39,185 nt of DNA, taken from the NCBI GenBank assembly GCA_002418205.1, contig DIDP01000048.1:22802-61986 (forward strand), read 5' to 3'. The notes beneath the pieces were generated by a model. The model ran no database searches, was not told the origin of the DNA, and saw only the letters and a list, made by a program, of their open reading frames with translations. The position numbers and the translations under genes are program-made. Position 1 is the first letter of the stretch. Every line of letters begins with the position of its first letter. The DNA comes from Anaerolineales bacterium UBA5797. GTDB lineage: Bacteria; Chloroflexota; Anaerolineae; Anaerolineales; Villigracilaceae. This document shows, in pieces, positions 15,231 through 23,221 of this stretch.

Positions 15231-16630
15231 GATAACTTCCTTTCCTGTAATCCTTCGATCACATCCGTACTGATTTGGTCCGCATCCCCGGCGGAAAGCA
15301 CCAGCACCACATCACCGGGCTTAAGATTTTCGAGCAGGTACTTCGTCACTTCGGGCAGGGTCGCGATATATCGTGACGAAAGATGCGGCATGGCGCTGAC
15401 GATCTCCGCCGAGGTGAAATCCTGTTTCGGTTCGCGCGCTGCGTAGACCTCGGTCACGATCACTTCGTCCGCGTCCTTGAACGCCCGCGAAAATTCCAGG
15501 AAGAGCGTCCGCGTCCGCGAATACGTGTGCGGCTGCCAGACCGCCCAGATGCGGCGTCCGGGATAACGGGCGCGCGCGCCTGCCAGCGTCGCCATGATCT
15601 CGGTTGGATGATGGGCATAATCGTCGAAGACACTGATGCCGTTCACTTCGCCGCGTAATTGGAAGCGCCTGCCCGTGCCAGTGAATTTACCGAGCGCCTG
15701 GGCGGCTTTCCTGCGCGAGAGACCCAGCTCACTGATGATCGCCAGCACAGCCAGCGCGTTGCGCACGTTGTGCTTGCCCGGCACCTGCAGGGAAATCTTC
15801 ACCGACACGGAGGTCTTGCTGCCGATGTTGGATGCGGCTGTAAAATCGAAACCGCCGTGCTGGTTCGGTTCGACATCACGCGCCTGCACCCATAACGGCG
15901 AATTGATCGTCATGTCGCCCTGCACGCCGTAGGAGATGACGTTCCTGCCCGCCTTGCGCACATGCGGGATCAACGCAGCCGCGCCCTGGTCCTCGGCGCA
16001 CACGATCAACGTCCCATCTTCGGGGAGCAGGTCCACAAATTTCTCGAACGCCATGTACATCGCCTCGAGCGTTGGGAAAAGATCGGGATGATCGTGTTCG
16101 ATGCTGGTCACCACGGCGATCTGCGGCTTCAGCCCGAGGAACATGTAATCGTATTCGTCCGCTTCGATCACGAACGCCTTGCCCTTGCCGGCGTGGGCAT
16201 TGACGCCCAGGTTGTTCATCACACCGCCGATAATGAACGACGGGTCGCGACCCAACTCGCGCAACACCCAGGCGGTCATCGCGGTCGTTGTCGTTTTGCC
16301 ATGCGTCCCGGCGATGGCGATGCCGGTCTTGTTCTCCATCAATTGACCGAGGAAATCCGCACGCTTATAGACCGGGATCCCCGCACGCTTCGCCGCCTGG
16401 ACCTCGGGGTTGTCGTCCGTTATGGCGGAGGAACGCACCACCACTTCCGCTCCCGTTAAATTGCGCGGATGATGTCCGATGTAAACCGTGGCACCAGCCT
16501 TGCGCACTTCATCGGCAAACGGCGTCAGGGCGCGGTCAGAGCCGCTCACCGTGTATCCGCTCTCCAAAAGGAGACGGGCGATGGCGGAAAGTCCGCTTCC
16601 CCCGATGCCGATGAAATGGATGTGTGTCAT
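15227..16630 (-). CDS. murC: UDP-N-acetylmuramate--L-alanine ligase MurC
   Basis: A 467-aa ATP-dependent Mur ligase that adds the first amino acid of the stem peptide. The N-terminal UDP-binding motif is HFIGIGGSGLSAIARLL, the P-loop is GIAGTHGKTTTTAM at about 106-119, and DEYDYMFL, IEHDHPDLF and the C-terminal FDDYAHHPTEI and QPHTYSRTR complete the MurC signature. Start ATG 16630 is chosen because it places GIGGSG about eight residues in, as in the family; a TTG at 16663 would add an unlikely leader. It lies 36 nt after the CvpA-like gene, and its TGA overlaps the GTG of the 78-aa ORF. Confidence 0.96.
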   Translation of the reverse strand: MTHIHFIGIGGSGLSAIARLLLESGYTVSGSDRALTPFADEVRKAGATVYIGHHPRNLTGAEVVVRSSAITDDNPEVQAAKRAGIPVYKRADFLGQLMENKTGIAIAGTHGKTTTTAMTAWVLRELGRDPSFIIGGVMNNLGVNAHAGKGKAFVIEADEYDYMFLGLKPQIAVVTSIEHDHPDLFPTLEAMYMAFEKFVDLLPEDGTLIVCAEDQGAAALIPHVRKAGRNVISYGVQGDMTINSPLWVQARDVEPNQHGGFDFTAASNIGSKTSVSVKISLQVPGKHNVRNALAVLAIISELGLSRRKAAQALGKFTGTGRRFQLRGEVNGISVFDDYAHHPTEIMATLAGARARYPGRRIWAVWQPHTYSRTRTLFLEFSRAFKDADEVIVTEVYAAREPKQDFTSAEIVSAMPHLSSRYIATLPEVTKYLLENLKPGDVVLVLSAGDADQISTDVIEGLQERKLS

Positions 16631-16666
16631 GTTAGCGATCAGCCTTTGGCAATTAGCTGTCAACTC

Positions 16667-17197
16667 CTAGATATAGACCACCAGCACGAATACGAACGCG
16701 AGGATGATGGCGAAGTAGATCGCCGGTTCACCCAGCAATTGCGGCGGCATGTACGTCATCATTTGGTTGACCGCCTGCAACAACGCCGGGTCGGTCGGTT
16801 TGGAGATGACGTTCTGGAAGGAGTAATCGGCGATGTGCACGTAGTACAGGATCGTCCCGGAAACGAGATAACCGTTGAACGCGCCGAGGATGACGCCGAA
16901 CAACGTGTCCTGCAATTTTTCGCGCGCCGCCCGGGAGGCAAGGTGGGGAATGCTGATCACGGTCTGATAACCGAAGTACACCAGCACGACCAGGATGATC
17001 GTCCGCACCCAGAACAGCGAAGGGTCGGTCTCGCCAAGATCGCGTGCGATCGGGATGTATTTCCGCAGGACGTGGTTGAGGGCAAGCGAAAGGATCACGC
17101 TGAAGGAAACAAGCAGTTCCTTTGCCCAGCCGCGCATCCCGCCGATCACAGCAAAGAGGATGACGTACATCCAGAAAATATAAACAATGCTCATCAT
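16667..17197 (-). CDS. CvpA-like polytopic membrane protein inside the dcw cluster
   Basis: A 176-aa protein with about five hydrophobic segments: residues 5-22, 28-42, 66-84, 100-122 and 158-176. The arrangement (short loop GMRGWAKELLVSFSVILSL after the first helix, then a long polar loop) matches the CvpA/colicin V production family, whose members are associated with envelope homeostasis. The last helix runs to the C-terminus. The ATG at 17197 overlaps the murG stop as ATGA (17197-17194), so it is translationally coupled to murG, and murC follows 36 nt later. It is not a standard dcw gene. A flippase or scaffold role is only speculation; the family call is made from topology and partial sequence resemblance. 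Confidence 0.65.
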   Translation of the reverse strand: MMSIVYIFWMYVILFAVIGGMRGWAKELLVSFSVILSLALNHVLRKYIPIARDLGETDPSLFWVRTIILVVLVYFGYQTVISIPHLASRAAREKLQDTLFGVILGAFNGYLVSGTILYYVHIADYSFQNVISKPTDPALLQAVNQMMTYMPPQLLGEPAIYFAIILAFVFVLVVYI

Positions 17198-18285
17198 GGT
17201 TTTTTCTCTCCTGCCAGTTCGATCAGGGCGCTGGCGATCTTGTCGGCGGCGCGCGGATGCGACAGTTCGAACATGGCGGCTCGCATTGCCTTCAATTTAT
17301 TCGGGTTATCCATGAGCACGTTCAACGTGTTCACCAGTTCAAGCTCCAAGACCTGATCCTCCAAAATGACCGCCGCGCCGCGCTGCGTGAGATAGTCCGC
17401 GTTGACCTTCTGATACCGCCATGCATGCGGATATGGGACGAGGATCGCAGGCAGACCGAAAAGCGGGAACTCTCCCAGGGTTGAAGCGCCAGCGCGGGAG
17501 ATGACCAGGTCTGCAGCGGCAAGCGCCGCGCCCATTTCGTGAAGATACGGCTGGGCGTGATAACGGACGGCGAGTTCCATCGGCAATTGTTCACGGTTGT
17601 GTTTGACATAATTCCAATCAAGTTCACCCGAGAGATGGACGATCTCAAACTTCTCCAGCAGCTCGCGCAAATGATCGATGACGGCAAGGTTGATCGAACG
17701 CGCGCCCTTGCTTCCGCCAAAGACCAGCAGAACAGGCAGGTTGCTGGAAATGCCGAGGTGGCGATGGGCTGTCTGGCGGTCCCAAAGCGCGAGGTCAGGG
17801 CGAAGCGGGTAGCCTGTCTCGAATACTCTTTTCTTAAAGAACCGTTGCGATTGCTCGGTCGTCACGGTGATCACATCCGCAAATCCGGCGAGCGATTTCA
17901 GCGCCATGCCGGGTTCGATATCGGGAACGCACAGCAGGGTCGGGATGAAGCGCCCTGCCAATGCCATCGGGATGGCAACATAACCACCGGTAAAGAACAG
18001 CACATCGGGCTCGAATTCGTTCAGGATCCTGCGTGCGGCAAGGAAGCCGCGCGTCAGCTTGAGGAGGTTGCGCGGCATATTGACCAGACCGACACCGTGC
18101 AGACCGGCGGCAGGGATGCTCTGGAAGGGGATGCCCTGGCGTTTGACCAGTGCCTCTTCCATGCCTCCTTCGCCGCCCACCCACAGCGTGTCGAGGTCAG
18201 GCAGTTTAGATGCCAGCGCGTTGTGAACGGCGAGTGCGGGATACACTCCGCCTCCCGTCCCTCCGGCGCAAACCAATAACCGCAC
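17194..18285 (-). CDS. murG: UDP-GlcNAc:lipid I transferase MurG (divergent)
   Basis: A 363-aa GT-B glycosyltransferase that adds GlcNAc to lipid I on the inner membrane face, giving lipid II. The N-terminal loop is GGTGGGVYPALAV, the middle has FFTGGYVAIPMALAG, and the C-terminal domain has FGGSKGARSIN, SRAGASTLGEFPLFGLPAILVPYP and QKVNADYLTQRGAA. Two usual residues differ: the His of GGTGGH is Gly13, and the HEQN motif is replaced by PDIEPGM. The start is GTG 18285 because GGAGGT lies 7 nt upstream; ATG 18309 is in frame but overlaps that site. Its first 80 nt overlap the end of ftsW in another frame. The position between ftsW and murC supports the MurG call. Confidence 0.9.
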   Translation of the reverse strand: MRLLVCAGGTGGGVYPALAVHNALASKLPDLDTLWVGGEGGMEEALVKRQGIPFQSIPAAGLHGVGLVNMPRNLLKLTRGFLAARRILNEFEPDVLFFTGGYVAIPMALAGRFIPTLLCVPDIEPGMALKSLAGFADVITVTTEQSQRFFKKRVFETGYPLRPDLALWDRQTAHRHLGISSNLPVLLVFGGSKGARSINLAVIDHLRELLEKFEIVHLSGELDWNYVKHNREQLPMELAVRYHAQPYLHEMGAALAAADLVISRAGASTLGEFPLFGLPAILVPYPHAWRYQKVNADYLTQRGAAVILEDQVLELELVNTLNVLMDNPNKLKAMRAAMFELSHPRAADKIASALIELAGEKKP

Positions 18286-19453
18286 CGAAAGACCTCCATT
18301 CGTCTTCATCCAGTTTCGCGCTCTCGCTCCTCTGGCGAGAGATGTTCAACACGATCCCGATGGCAGCCAGCGTCGAGACCAGGTTCGAACCGCCCGCGCT
18401 GATGAACGGCAGCGCGTTGCCGGCAAAAGGCATCAGCCCCACCATGACCGCCATGTTGATCAAGGCTTCGATGCCGATCCAGAAAATGATGCCCGAAGCG
18501 AGCATCGTGCCGAGCATATCCGGCGCGCGGCGCGCGATCACCAGCCCGCGCCAGATCAGCGCCGCGTACAACGACATCAACACCACCGAGCCGAACAAAC
18601 CGAGTTCCTCGGCAACCACCGCAAAGATGCTGTCCGTGGGCGCAAAGGGCAGCCCCGTCAACTTGGTGTCTGCCTGTCCCAGCCCAACACCGAAGATGCC
18701 GCCTTTGATCACCGCCTCCAGTGAGCGCTGCACATGATAGGAGGCGTGAGTCGGATCCTGCAGACCGGCGATAAAGGTACTGACGCGGTCCTGACCGGTC
18801 TCGCTGAACTGGACGATGACCCATCCCATCAGGGTGGCAAGCACAAGCAGGAACACGATCTGTTTCATATCCGCGCCGGCCAAAAAGAACAGCAACCCGC
18901 CAAGGATCAACACCGTGCCCGCCGCGCTCAGGTCTGGTTGCAGATAGATCAAACCGCCGATGATCCCAAGGATCACACCCAACGGGATCAAGCCAAAGCT
19001 CACATCGTGCAGGAACTGCCGCTTCGAATACAGCCACACAGAAAGATAGATCACCGCGACCAGTTTTGCGATCTCGGAGGGCTGATAGGAGCCTTCATAC
19101 AAAGTGCGTGAGGCACCAAGGCGGAGTTCATTGACGAATAAAACCGCCACCAGCAATCCAATCGTTCCGAGCATGGCAAGCACCACCACCCTGCGCCAAC
19201 TGTGATAATCGAAGAGTGAAAGGATAAATGCAATCAGAATCCCAAGTCCAAGCCACTTCACCTGACGGTTGAACATATAGGTTGCGGAACCGTATTCCTT
19301 GAACGAAAAATCATACGAAGCCGAATACAGCATGATCAAGCCAAACACGATCAACGCGATCACGGTCAGCAGCAACGGGATGTCCACGCCGCGCGTCAGG
19401 TTCTTCGTCGGTGAAAAGGACACACGGTCATTTACGAAAGTTCTTGCACCCAT
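18206..19453 (-). CDS. ftsW: Septal peptidoglycan glycosyltransferase FtsW
   Basis: A 415-aa SEDS-family protein with about ten membrane helices that polymerises lipid II at the septum together with FtsI. Family marks include DRQVKWLGLG-like FNRQVKWLGLG, EGSYQPSEIAKL, LQPDLSAAGTV and the extracellular loop LPFAPTDSIFAVVAEELG, whose Asp corresponds to the essential SEDS catalytic residue. LPFISAGGSNLVSTLAAIGIVL near the end matches the last helices. The C-terminal 40 residues (from SRQRSESAKLDEDEW, ending in Arg-rich RRRDGRRSVSRTRR) are cytoplasmic and are encoded partly inside murG. The start ATG 19453 has AAAGG 8 nt upstream and overlaps the murD end by 22 nt. Confidence 0.95.
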   Translation of the reverse strand: MGARTFVNDRVSFSPTKNLTRGVDIPLLLTVIALIVFGLIMLYSASYDFSFKEYGSATYMFNRQVKWLGLGILIAFILSLFDYHSWRRVVVLAMLGTIGLLVAVLFVNELRLGASRTLYEGSYQPSEIAKLVAVIYLSVWLYSKRQFLHDVSFGLIPLGVILGIIGGLIYLQPDLSAAGTVLILGGLLFFLAGADMKQIVFLLVLATLMGWVIVQFSETGQDRVSTFIAGLQDPTHASYHVQRSLEAVIKGGIFGVGLGQADTKLTGLPFAPTDSIFAVVAEELGLFGSVVLMSLYAALIWRGLVIARRAPDMLGTMLASGIIFWIGIEALINMAVMVGLMPFAGNALPFISAGGSNLVSTLAAIGIVLNISRQRSESAKLDEDEWRSFGAVIGLRRRDGRRSVSRTRRSQRAGI

Positions 19454-20808
19454 GTTCTAAACCTTTCTCCACGTTCTTCGAAATCCTTGAACTCATCGAA
19501 ACTCGTGCCGCCCGGTGAAAGCAATACGACATCACCGGATTCTGCGACCTCTGCCGCCTTGAGGACCGCTTCACGCAGACCATTTGCACGTGCAACCGTA
19601 AAGCGCCTCATCCCGGACCCGAGACCTGCCGCCGCTTTCTCGATCTTTTCCGCAGCCTCGCCGAACAACACCACATGGTCGACGCGTTCGTTGACGAGTT
19701 GCATCAGTTCTTCCCACGGAAGGTCCTTATCGCGTCCGCCGAGCAACAGAACGATCGGCTCGTCGAACGAACGGATGTCGGCGATCGTGCGTTCAGGTGC
19801 GGTCGCGATCGAATCGTTATACCAGCACACACCGCGCAATTCACGGACAAGTTCCAGACGGTGCGGCGCGCCGCGAAAATCCTCCACTGCCTCGAGCATG
19901 GCATCCAGCGGGAAGCCCGCGGCATGACCGATGGCGAACGCGGCAAGGACATTCCGGATATTGTGGTCGCCACGCAGTTGGATCTTTTCGCGCAGGATCA
20001 GGGGCAGGTAGGCGTCACCATCGCGCAGGTTCAACAGACCATCATGCAGGTATGTGCCGTTCAAGCCTTCATCCAGTTCCTGCAGGCTGAATGTGAAGAG
20101 TTTGCCTTTCACCTTGTCCCGCAAACTCCATGCACCCGGATCGTCATATCCAAGAACTGCCGCGTCCTCCCTCGATTGAAATTCAAGGATGCGCGCCTTC
20201 GCGGCAGTATAGGCTTCCATCGTGCCGTGCCGGTCGAGGTGGTTTGGCGTAATGTTCAGGACCGCGGCAACATCTGGCGAGATCTTCATCTGGTCCAGTT
20301 GGAAGGAGGAAAGTTCCATCACTGCAACATCATCTTTTTGCATCGTGTCCACATAATTGATCAGCGGATCACCGATATTGCCGCCGACATATGCCTTTTC
20401 GCCGTGGGCAAGTTTTGCCATGTTTCCGACCAATGTCGTTGTGGTGGTCTTCCCTGCCGAACCGGTGATGCCGATCGTCCTGCACGGTACCACTTCCATG
20501 AAGATCTGCGAGTCGTTCGAGAGGGGAATGCCTCGTTTAACAGCATCAGCCACAATGGGAAGCGTGAGCGGGACTCCTCCGGAGAGACAAAGCACATCGG
20601 TCGAATCCAGCAGTGCAAGCGGATGTCCGCCGGGCGCCCAGTCGATCCCAAACTCTGCCAGCGATTCGCGGGCGAGGCGCAGTTCATCTTCAGTGCGCAT
20701 GTCGCTCAAGGTGACCTGCGCACCGTGCAGCGACAGCCAGCGTGCCAGAGCCAGACCCTGACGGGCTGCGCCGAGGATGAGTACGCGTTTGCCATTCCAA
20801 TCTTTCAT
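19432..20808 (-). CDS. murD: UDP-N-acetylmuramoyl-L-alanine--D-glutamate ligase MurD
   Basis: A 458-aa Mur ligase adding D-Glu to UDP-MurNAc-L-Ala. Motifs in order: N-terminal VLILGAARQGLALARWL, P-loop GITGSAGKTTTTTLVG, GGNIGDPLI, ELSSFQLDQM, NITPNHLDRHGTMEAY with the carbamylated-Lys region, CWYNDSIATAPERTIADI and the C-terminal LLLGGRDKDLPW. The SSFQL and TNP-type substitutions N-D-S-I-A-T are characteristic of MurD rather than MurE or MurF. Start ATG 20808 overlaps the mraY stop as ATGA; an upstream in-frame start at 20862 lies inside mraY and is unlikely. D-Glu would come from a racemase not in this window. Confidence 0.95.
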   Translation of the reverse strand: MKDWNGKRVLILGAARQGLALARWLSLHGAQVTLSDMRTEDELRLARESLAEFGIDWAPGGHPLALLDSTDVLCLSGGVPLTLPIVADAVKRGIPLSNDSQIFMEVVPCRTIGITGSAGKTTTTTLVGNMAKLAHGEKAYVGGNIGDPLINYVDTMQKDDVAVMELSSFQLDQMKISPDVAAVLNITPNHLDRHGTMEAYTAAKARILEFQSREDAAVLGYDDPGAWSLRDKVKGKLFTFSLQELDEGLNGTYLHDGLLNLRDGDAYLPLILREKIQLRGDHNIRNVLAAFAIGHAAGFPLDAMLEAVEDFRGAPHRLELVRELRGVCWYNDSIATAPERTIADIRSFDEPIVLLLGGRDKDLPWEELMQLVNERVDHVVLFGEAAEKIEKAAAGLGSGMRRFTVARANGLREAVLKAAEVAESGDVVLLSPGGTSFDEFKDFEERGERFRTWVQELS

Positions 20809-21800
20809 TGCACAGAAGCCAATCCCACGCCGACCATCGCGGCCAGCAGACCGATCAACCAAAACCGCTGCACAACCTGCGTTTCGCTCCAGCCCAACAA
20901 TTCAAAGTGCAAATGGATGGGCGCCATCTTGAAAAAACGTTTGCCTTTGGTCAGTTTGAAATAACCGACCTGGATCACGACGCTCAACGCCTCGCTGAGA
21001 GGGACCACAGCAATGACCAGCAACAGGGGCCAGTGCCCCGTCATCAATGCAACCACTGCCAGAGTCGCGCCCAGGGAGAGGGAGCCGGTATCACCCATGA
21101 AGAGCTCGGCGGGGTGCACGTTAAACCACAGGAAACCGAAGATCGCGCCGACCACGATAAAGCAGAAACGCGCCAGATACGGCTGGTTCTGCATCAGCGC
21201 GATCCCGCCGAACGCGGCAAATGCCGTGGCAGAGATCAACCCTGCCAGACCATCGAGCCCGTCCGTGAAGTTGACCGCGTTCGATTCGCTCACGATGATG
21301 AATGCCGCGATCGGGATGTACCAGACGCCAAGGGGAATGTCACCTTTGATGCCGGGGATGCGCATGTCGGGGGCTTCCAGCATGTACTTTAAAACGTAGG
21401 CGGTGCCGAGGGCAAGGACAACCTGCGCGAGGAATTTCGTCCGGGCGGGCATGCCTTCGCCGCGGCGTTTGCCGCGAATGCCCTCCCAATCGTCCAGCGC
21501 GCCGAGCAAGCCATAGCCCACCATGACGATCAACGGCACCAGCACCGACCGCCCGGTTACATCCAGACCGATCAATACTGCCGCGTTGAGCAATCCGCTC
21601 AGCAGCAGGACGGGGATGATGAACAAAACGCCGCCCATCGTCGGGGTGCCCATCTTGATATTGTGATGCCCCGGCTCATCCACGCGGATGAGCTTGCCAA
21701 TCTTGAAGTGACGGAGGATGCGCAGCAACGGCGTCCCCCAAATCACCGTCATCACAAAAGAGAACATGGCAAGACCCAGCACAAAGGCTGACTGTATCAT
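20805..21800 (-). CDS. mraY: Phospho-N-acetylmuramoyl-pentapeptide-transferase MraY
   Basis: A 331-aa integral membrane enzyme with about ten helices that moves phospho-MurNAc-pentapeptide to undecaprenyl phosphate, making lipid I. Signature segments: IKMGTPTMGGVLFIIPV, GLLGALDDWEGI (Mg-binding Asp pair), NAVNFTDGLDGLAGL (nucleophile region), HPAELFMGDTGSLSLGA and the C-terminal MAPIHLHFELLGWSETQVV. The last is normally PIHHHFE; here the middle His is Leu297, flanked by His296 and His298. Start ATG 21800 overlaps the murF stop as ATGA with GGAGGAG upstream; a further in-frame extension to 21899 lies inside murF and looks spurious. Confidence 0.96.
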   Translation of the reverse strand: MIQSAFVLGLAMFSFVMTVIWGTPLLRILRHFKIGKLIRVDEPGHHNIKMGTPTMGGVLFIIPVLLLSGLLNAAVLIGLDVTGRSVLVPLIVMVGYGLLGALDDWEGIRGKRRGEGMPARTKFLAQVVLALGTAYVLKYMLEAPDMRIPGIKGDIPLGVWYIPIAAFIIVSESNAVNFTDGLDGLAGLISATAFAAFGGIALMQNQPYLARFCFIVVGAIFGFLWFNVHPAELFMGDTGSLSLGATLAVVALMTGHWPLLLVIAVVPLSEALSVVIQVGYFKLTKGKRFFKMAPIHLHFELLGWSETQVVQRFWLIGLLAAMVGVGLASVQ

Positions 21801-23221
21801 GAGCGCTCCTCCAGCGAACTGGTGATGCGGTCCATGCGAAGCCCATGAGAGCCTTTGATGAGAACAACATCGTCCTTTGCAAGGTTGGCATTCAGCCATT
21901 CCACGAGCGGTTCGAGTTCATCGAATTCGAGGATGGCATTTTTCTTCCGTGAGGCGCGGCGCGCGGACTCGGCAATGATGTGGGCGCGCTCGCCCAGCGT
22001 AAGCAGGATATCCGCCACCTGCGCCGCACGCAAACCGACCATCTCATGTCCCGTGCGTTCATATTGACCGAGCTCGAGCATGTCGCCCAACACAGCCACT
22101 TTGCGACCATCCAGTTCATCGAGCAGGGTGAGCGCGGCAAGCATGGATTCGGGGGAGGCGTTATAGGTGTCGTCCAGCAACAGGGCGCCCGACCTGGTGC
22201 GCACCGCGACAAGCCTCAACTGCGTATGTCCCTGGCTTAAGCCTTCCAAAATCTCCTGCCAGTTCATCCCTTCGATCAGTCCGACCGCCGCAGCGCGCAA
22301 AGCCGTATGGACGGAGTGCCGCCCGATCAACGGGATCTTCACATGCAGGGTCTCGCCCTGATAATGCATCCGGAAGCGGATCCCATCGAGTCCAAGCCCG
22401 ACGACCTGATCCGCCCAGAGATCGGATTCGGGAGACAAGCCATAGAAGAAGACGCGCGCTTTGGTCTTCTCCTCCATCTTGCGGACCCAGGGATCGTCGA
22501 AGTTGAGGATGGCAACGCCTTTGGGAGCAGGCGGCAGGGATTGCACCAGTTCAGACTTGCCGATGAAGATGTTCTCCTGCGAACCGGCGCGTTCCGCGTG
22601 GACGGTCCCGATGTTGGTGACCACGCCGATCTGCGGCAGGGCAATATCGCACAGGAAGGCGATCTCACCCGGCACATAAAACCCCATCTCCAGGACGGCG
22701 TGCTGATAGCCGGAGCTCAAGCGCGTCATGGTCAACGGCAGGCCGATTTCGTTATTCAGGTTGCCCGGACTCTTAAGCGTGCGATACCGCGTGCTCAATA
22801 CCTCTGCGATCATTTCCTTGGTGGTGGATTTGCCAACACTGCCCGTGATGCCGATCACGCGCAGGTCCAGTTTGCGGCGCCAGAAGCGGGCGATCTGCTG
22901 TAAAGCGGCGACGGTGTTATCCACGCGCAGGCAGAATGGAGGCGTGAGATCAAGCCCGGGATAGGAATCGGCTGAGGAAACGGAACGCAGGTCGAGGGTC
23001 CGGTATGAAGCGTCCACATCCTGCTGGATTAAAGCAAAAGATGCCCCCCTCCTGAACGCCTCGCCAATGAATTCGTGTCCGTCCACTTTTTCGCCGGGAA
23101 TGGCAACGAACAGCGAACCAGGGATGGTCTGACGCGAGTCGATCACCGCTTCGGTGATGACCGAGGCGGCTTGCGGACGAAAGGTCGTCAGGGCTTCGAG
23201 CGCGTCAGCAAGTGTCAGCAT
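21797..23221 (-). CDS. murF: UDP-MurNAc-tripeptide--D-Ala-D-Ala ligase MurF
   Basis: A 474-aa Mur ligase that adds D-Ala-D-Ala made by Ddl. The N-terminal domain has VIDSRQTIPGSLFVAIPGEKVDGHEFI, the P-loop is GITGSVGKSTTKEM at 124-137, then NEIGLPLTMTRL, EMGFYVPGEIAFL, VVTNIGTVHAE and the MurF-specific LLLDDTYNASPESMLAAL. This last motif and NEIGLPLT separate it from MurE, so the cluster has MurF but not MurE. The start codon at 23221 follows the ftsI stop directly (TAA 23224-23222, no gap). It is coupled to mraY by an ATGA overlap. Confidence 0.95.
   Translation of the reverse strand: MLTLADALEALTTFRPQAASVITEAVIDSRQTIPGSLFVAIPGEKVDGHEFIGEAFRRGASFALIQQDVDASYRTLDLRSVSSADSYPGLDLTPPFCLRVDNTVAALQQIARFWRRKLDLRVIGITGSVGKSTTKEMIAEVLSTRYRTLKSPGNLNNEIGLPLTMTRLSSGYQHAVLEMGFYVPGEIAFLCDIALPQIGVVTNIGTVHAERAGSQENIFIGKSELVQSLPPAPKGVAILNFDDPWVRKMEEKTKARVFFYGLSPESDLWADQVVGLGLDGIRFRMHYQGETLHVKIPLIGRHSVHTALRAAAVGLIEGMNWQEILEGLSQGHTQLRLVAVRTRSGALLLDDTYNASPESMLAALTLLDELDGRKVAVLGDMLELGQYERTGHEMVGLRAAQVADILLTLGERAHIIAESARRASRKKNAILEFDELEPLVEWLNANLAKDDVVLIKGSHGLRMDRITSSLEERS

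Noticed and set aside
19675..20964. Long open frame on the plus strand opposite murD and mraY (429 codons)
   Set aside because: It is antisense to well-supported genes, has no domain or ribosome site, and similar long antisense frames occur opposite murG, ftsI and ftsZ because of GC-biased codon use.
20805..21899. MraY N-terminal extension of 33 residues from 21899
   Set aside because: The extension overlaps murF, is Cys/His-rich nonsense, and ATG 21800 has GGAGGAG and the ATGA coupling.
21797..23221. This ligase as the missing MurE
   Set aside because: DDTYNASPESM and NEIGLPLT are MurF-type; the MurE-specific residues for the third amino acid are not seen.
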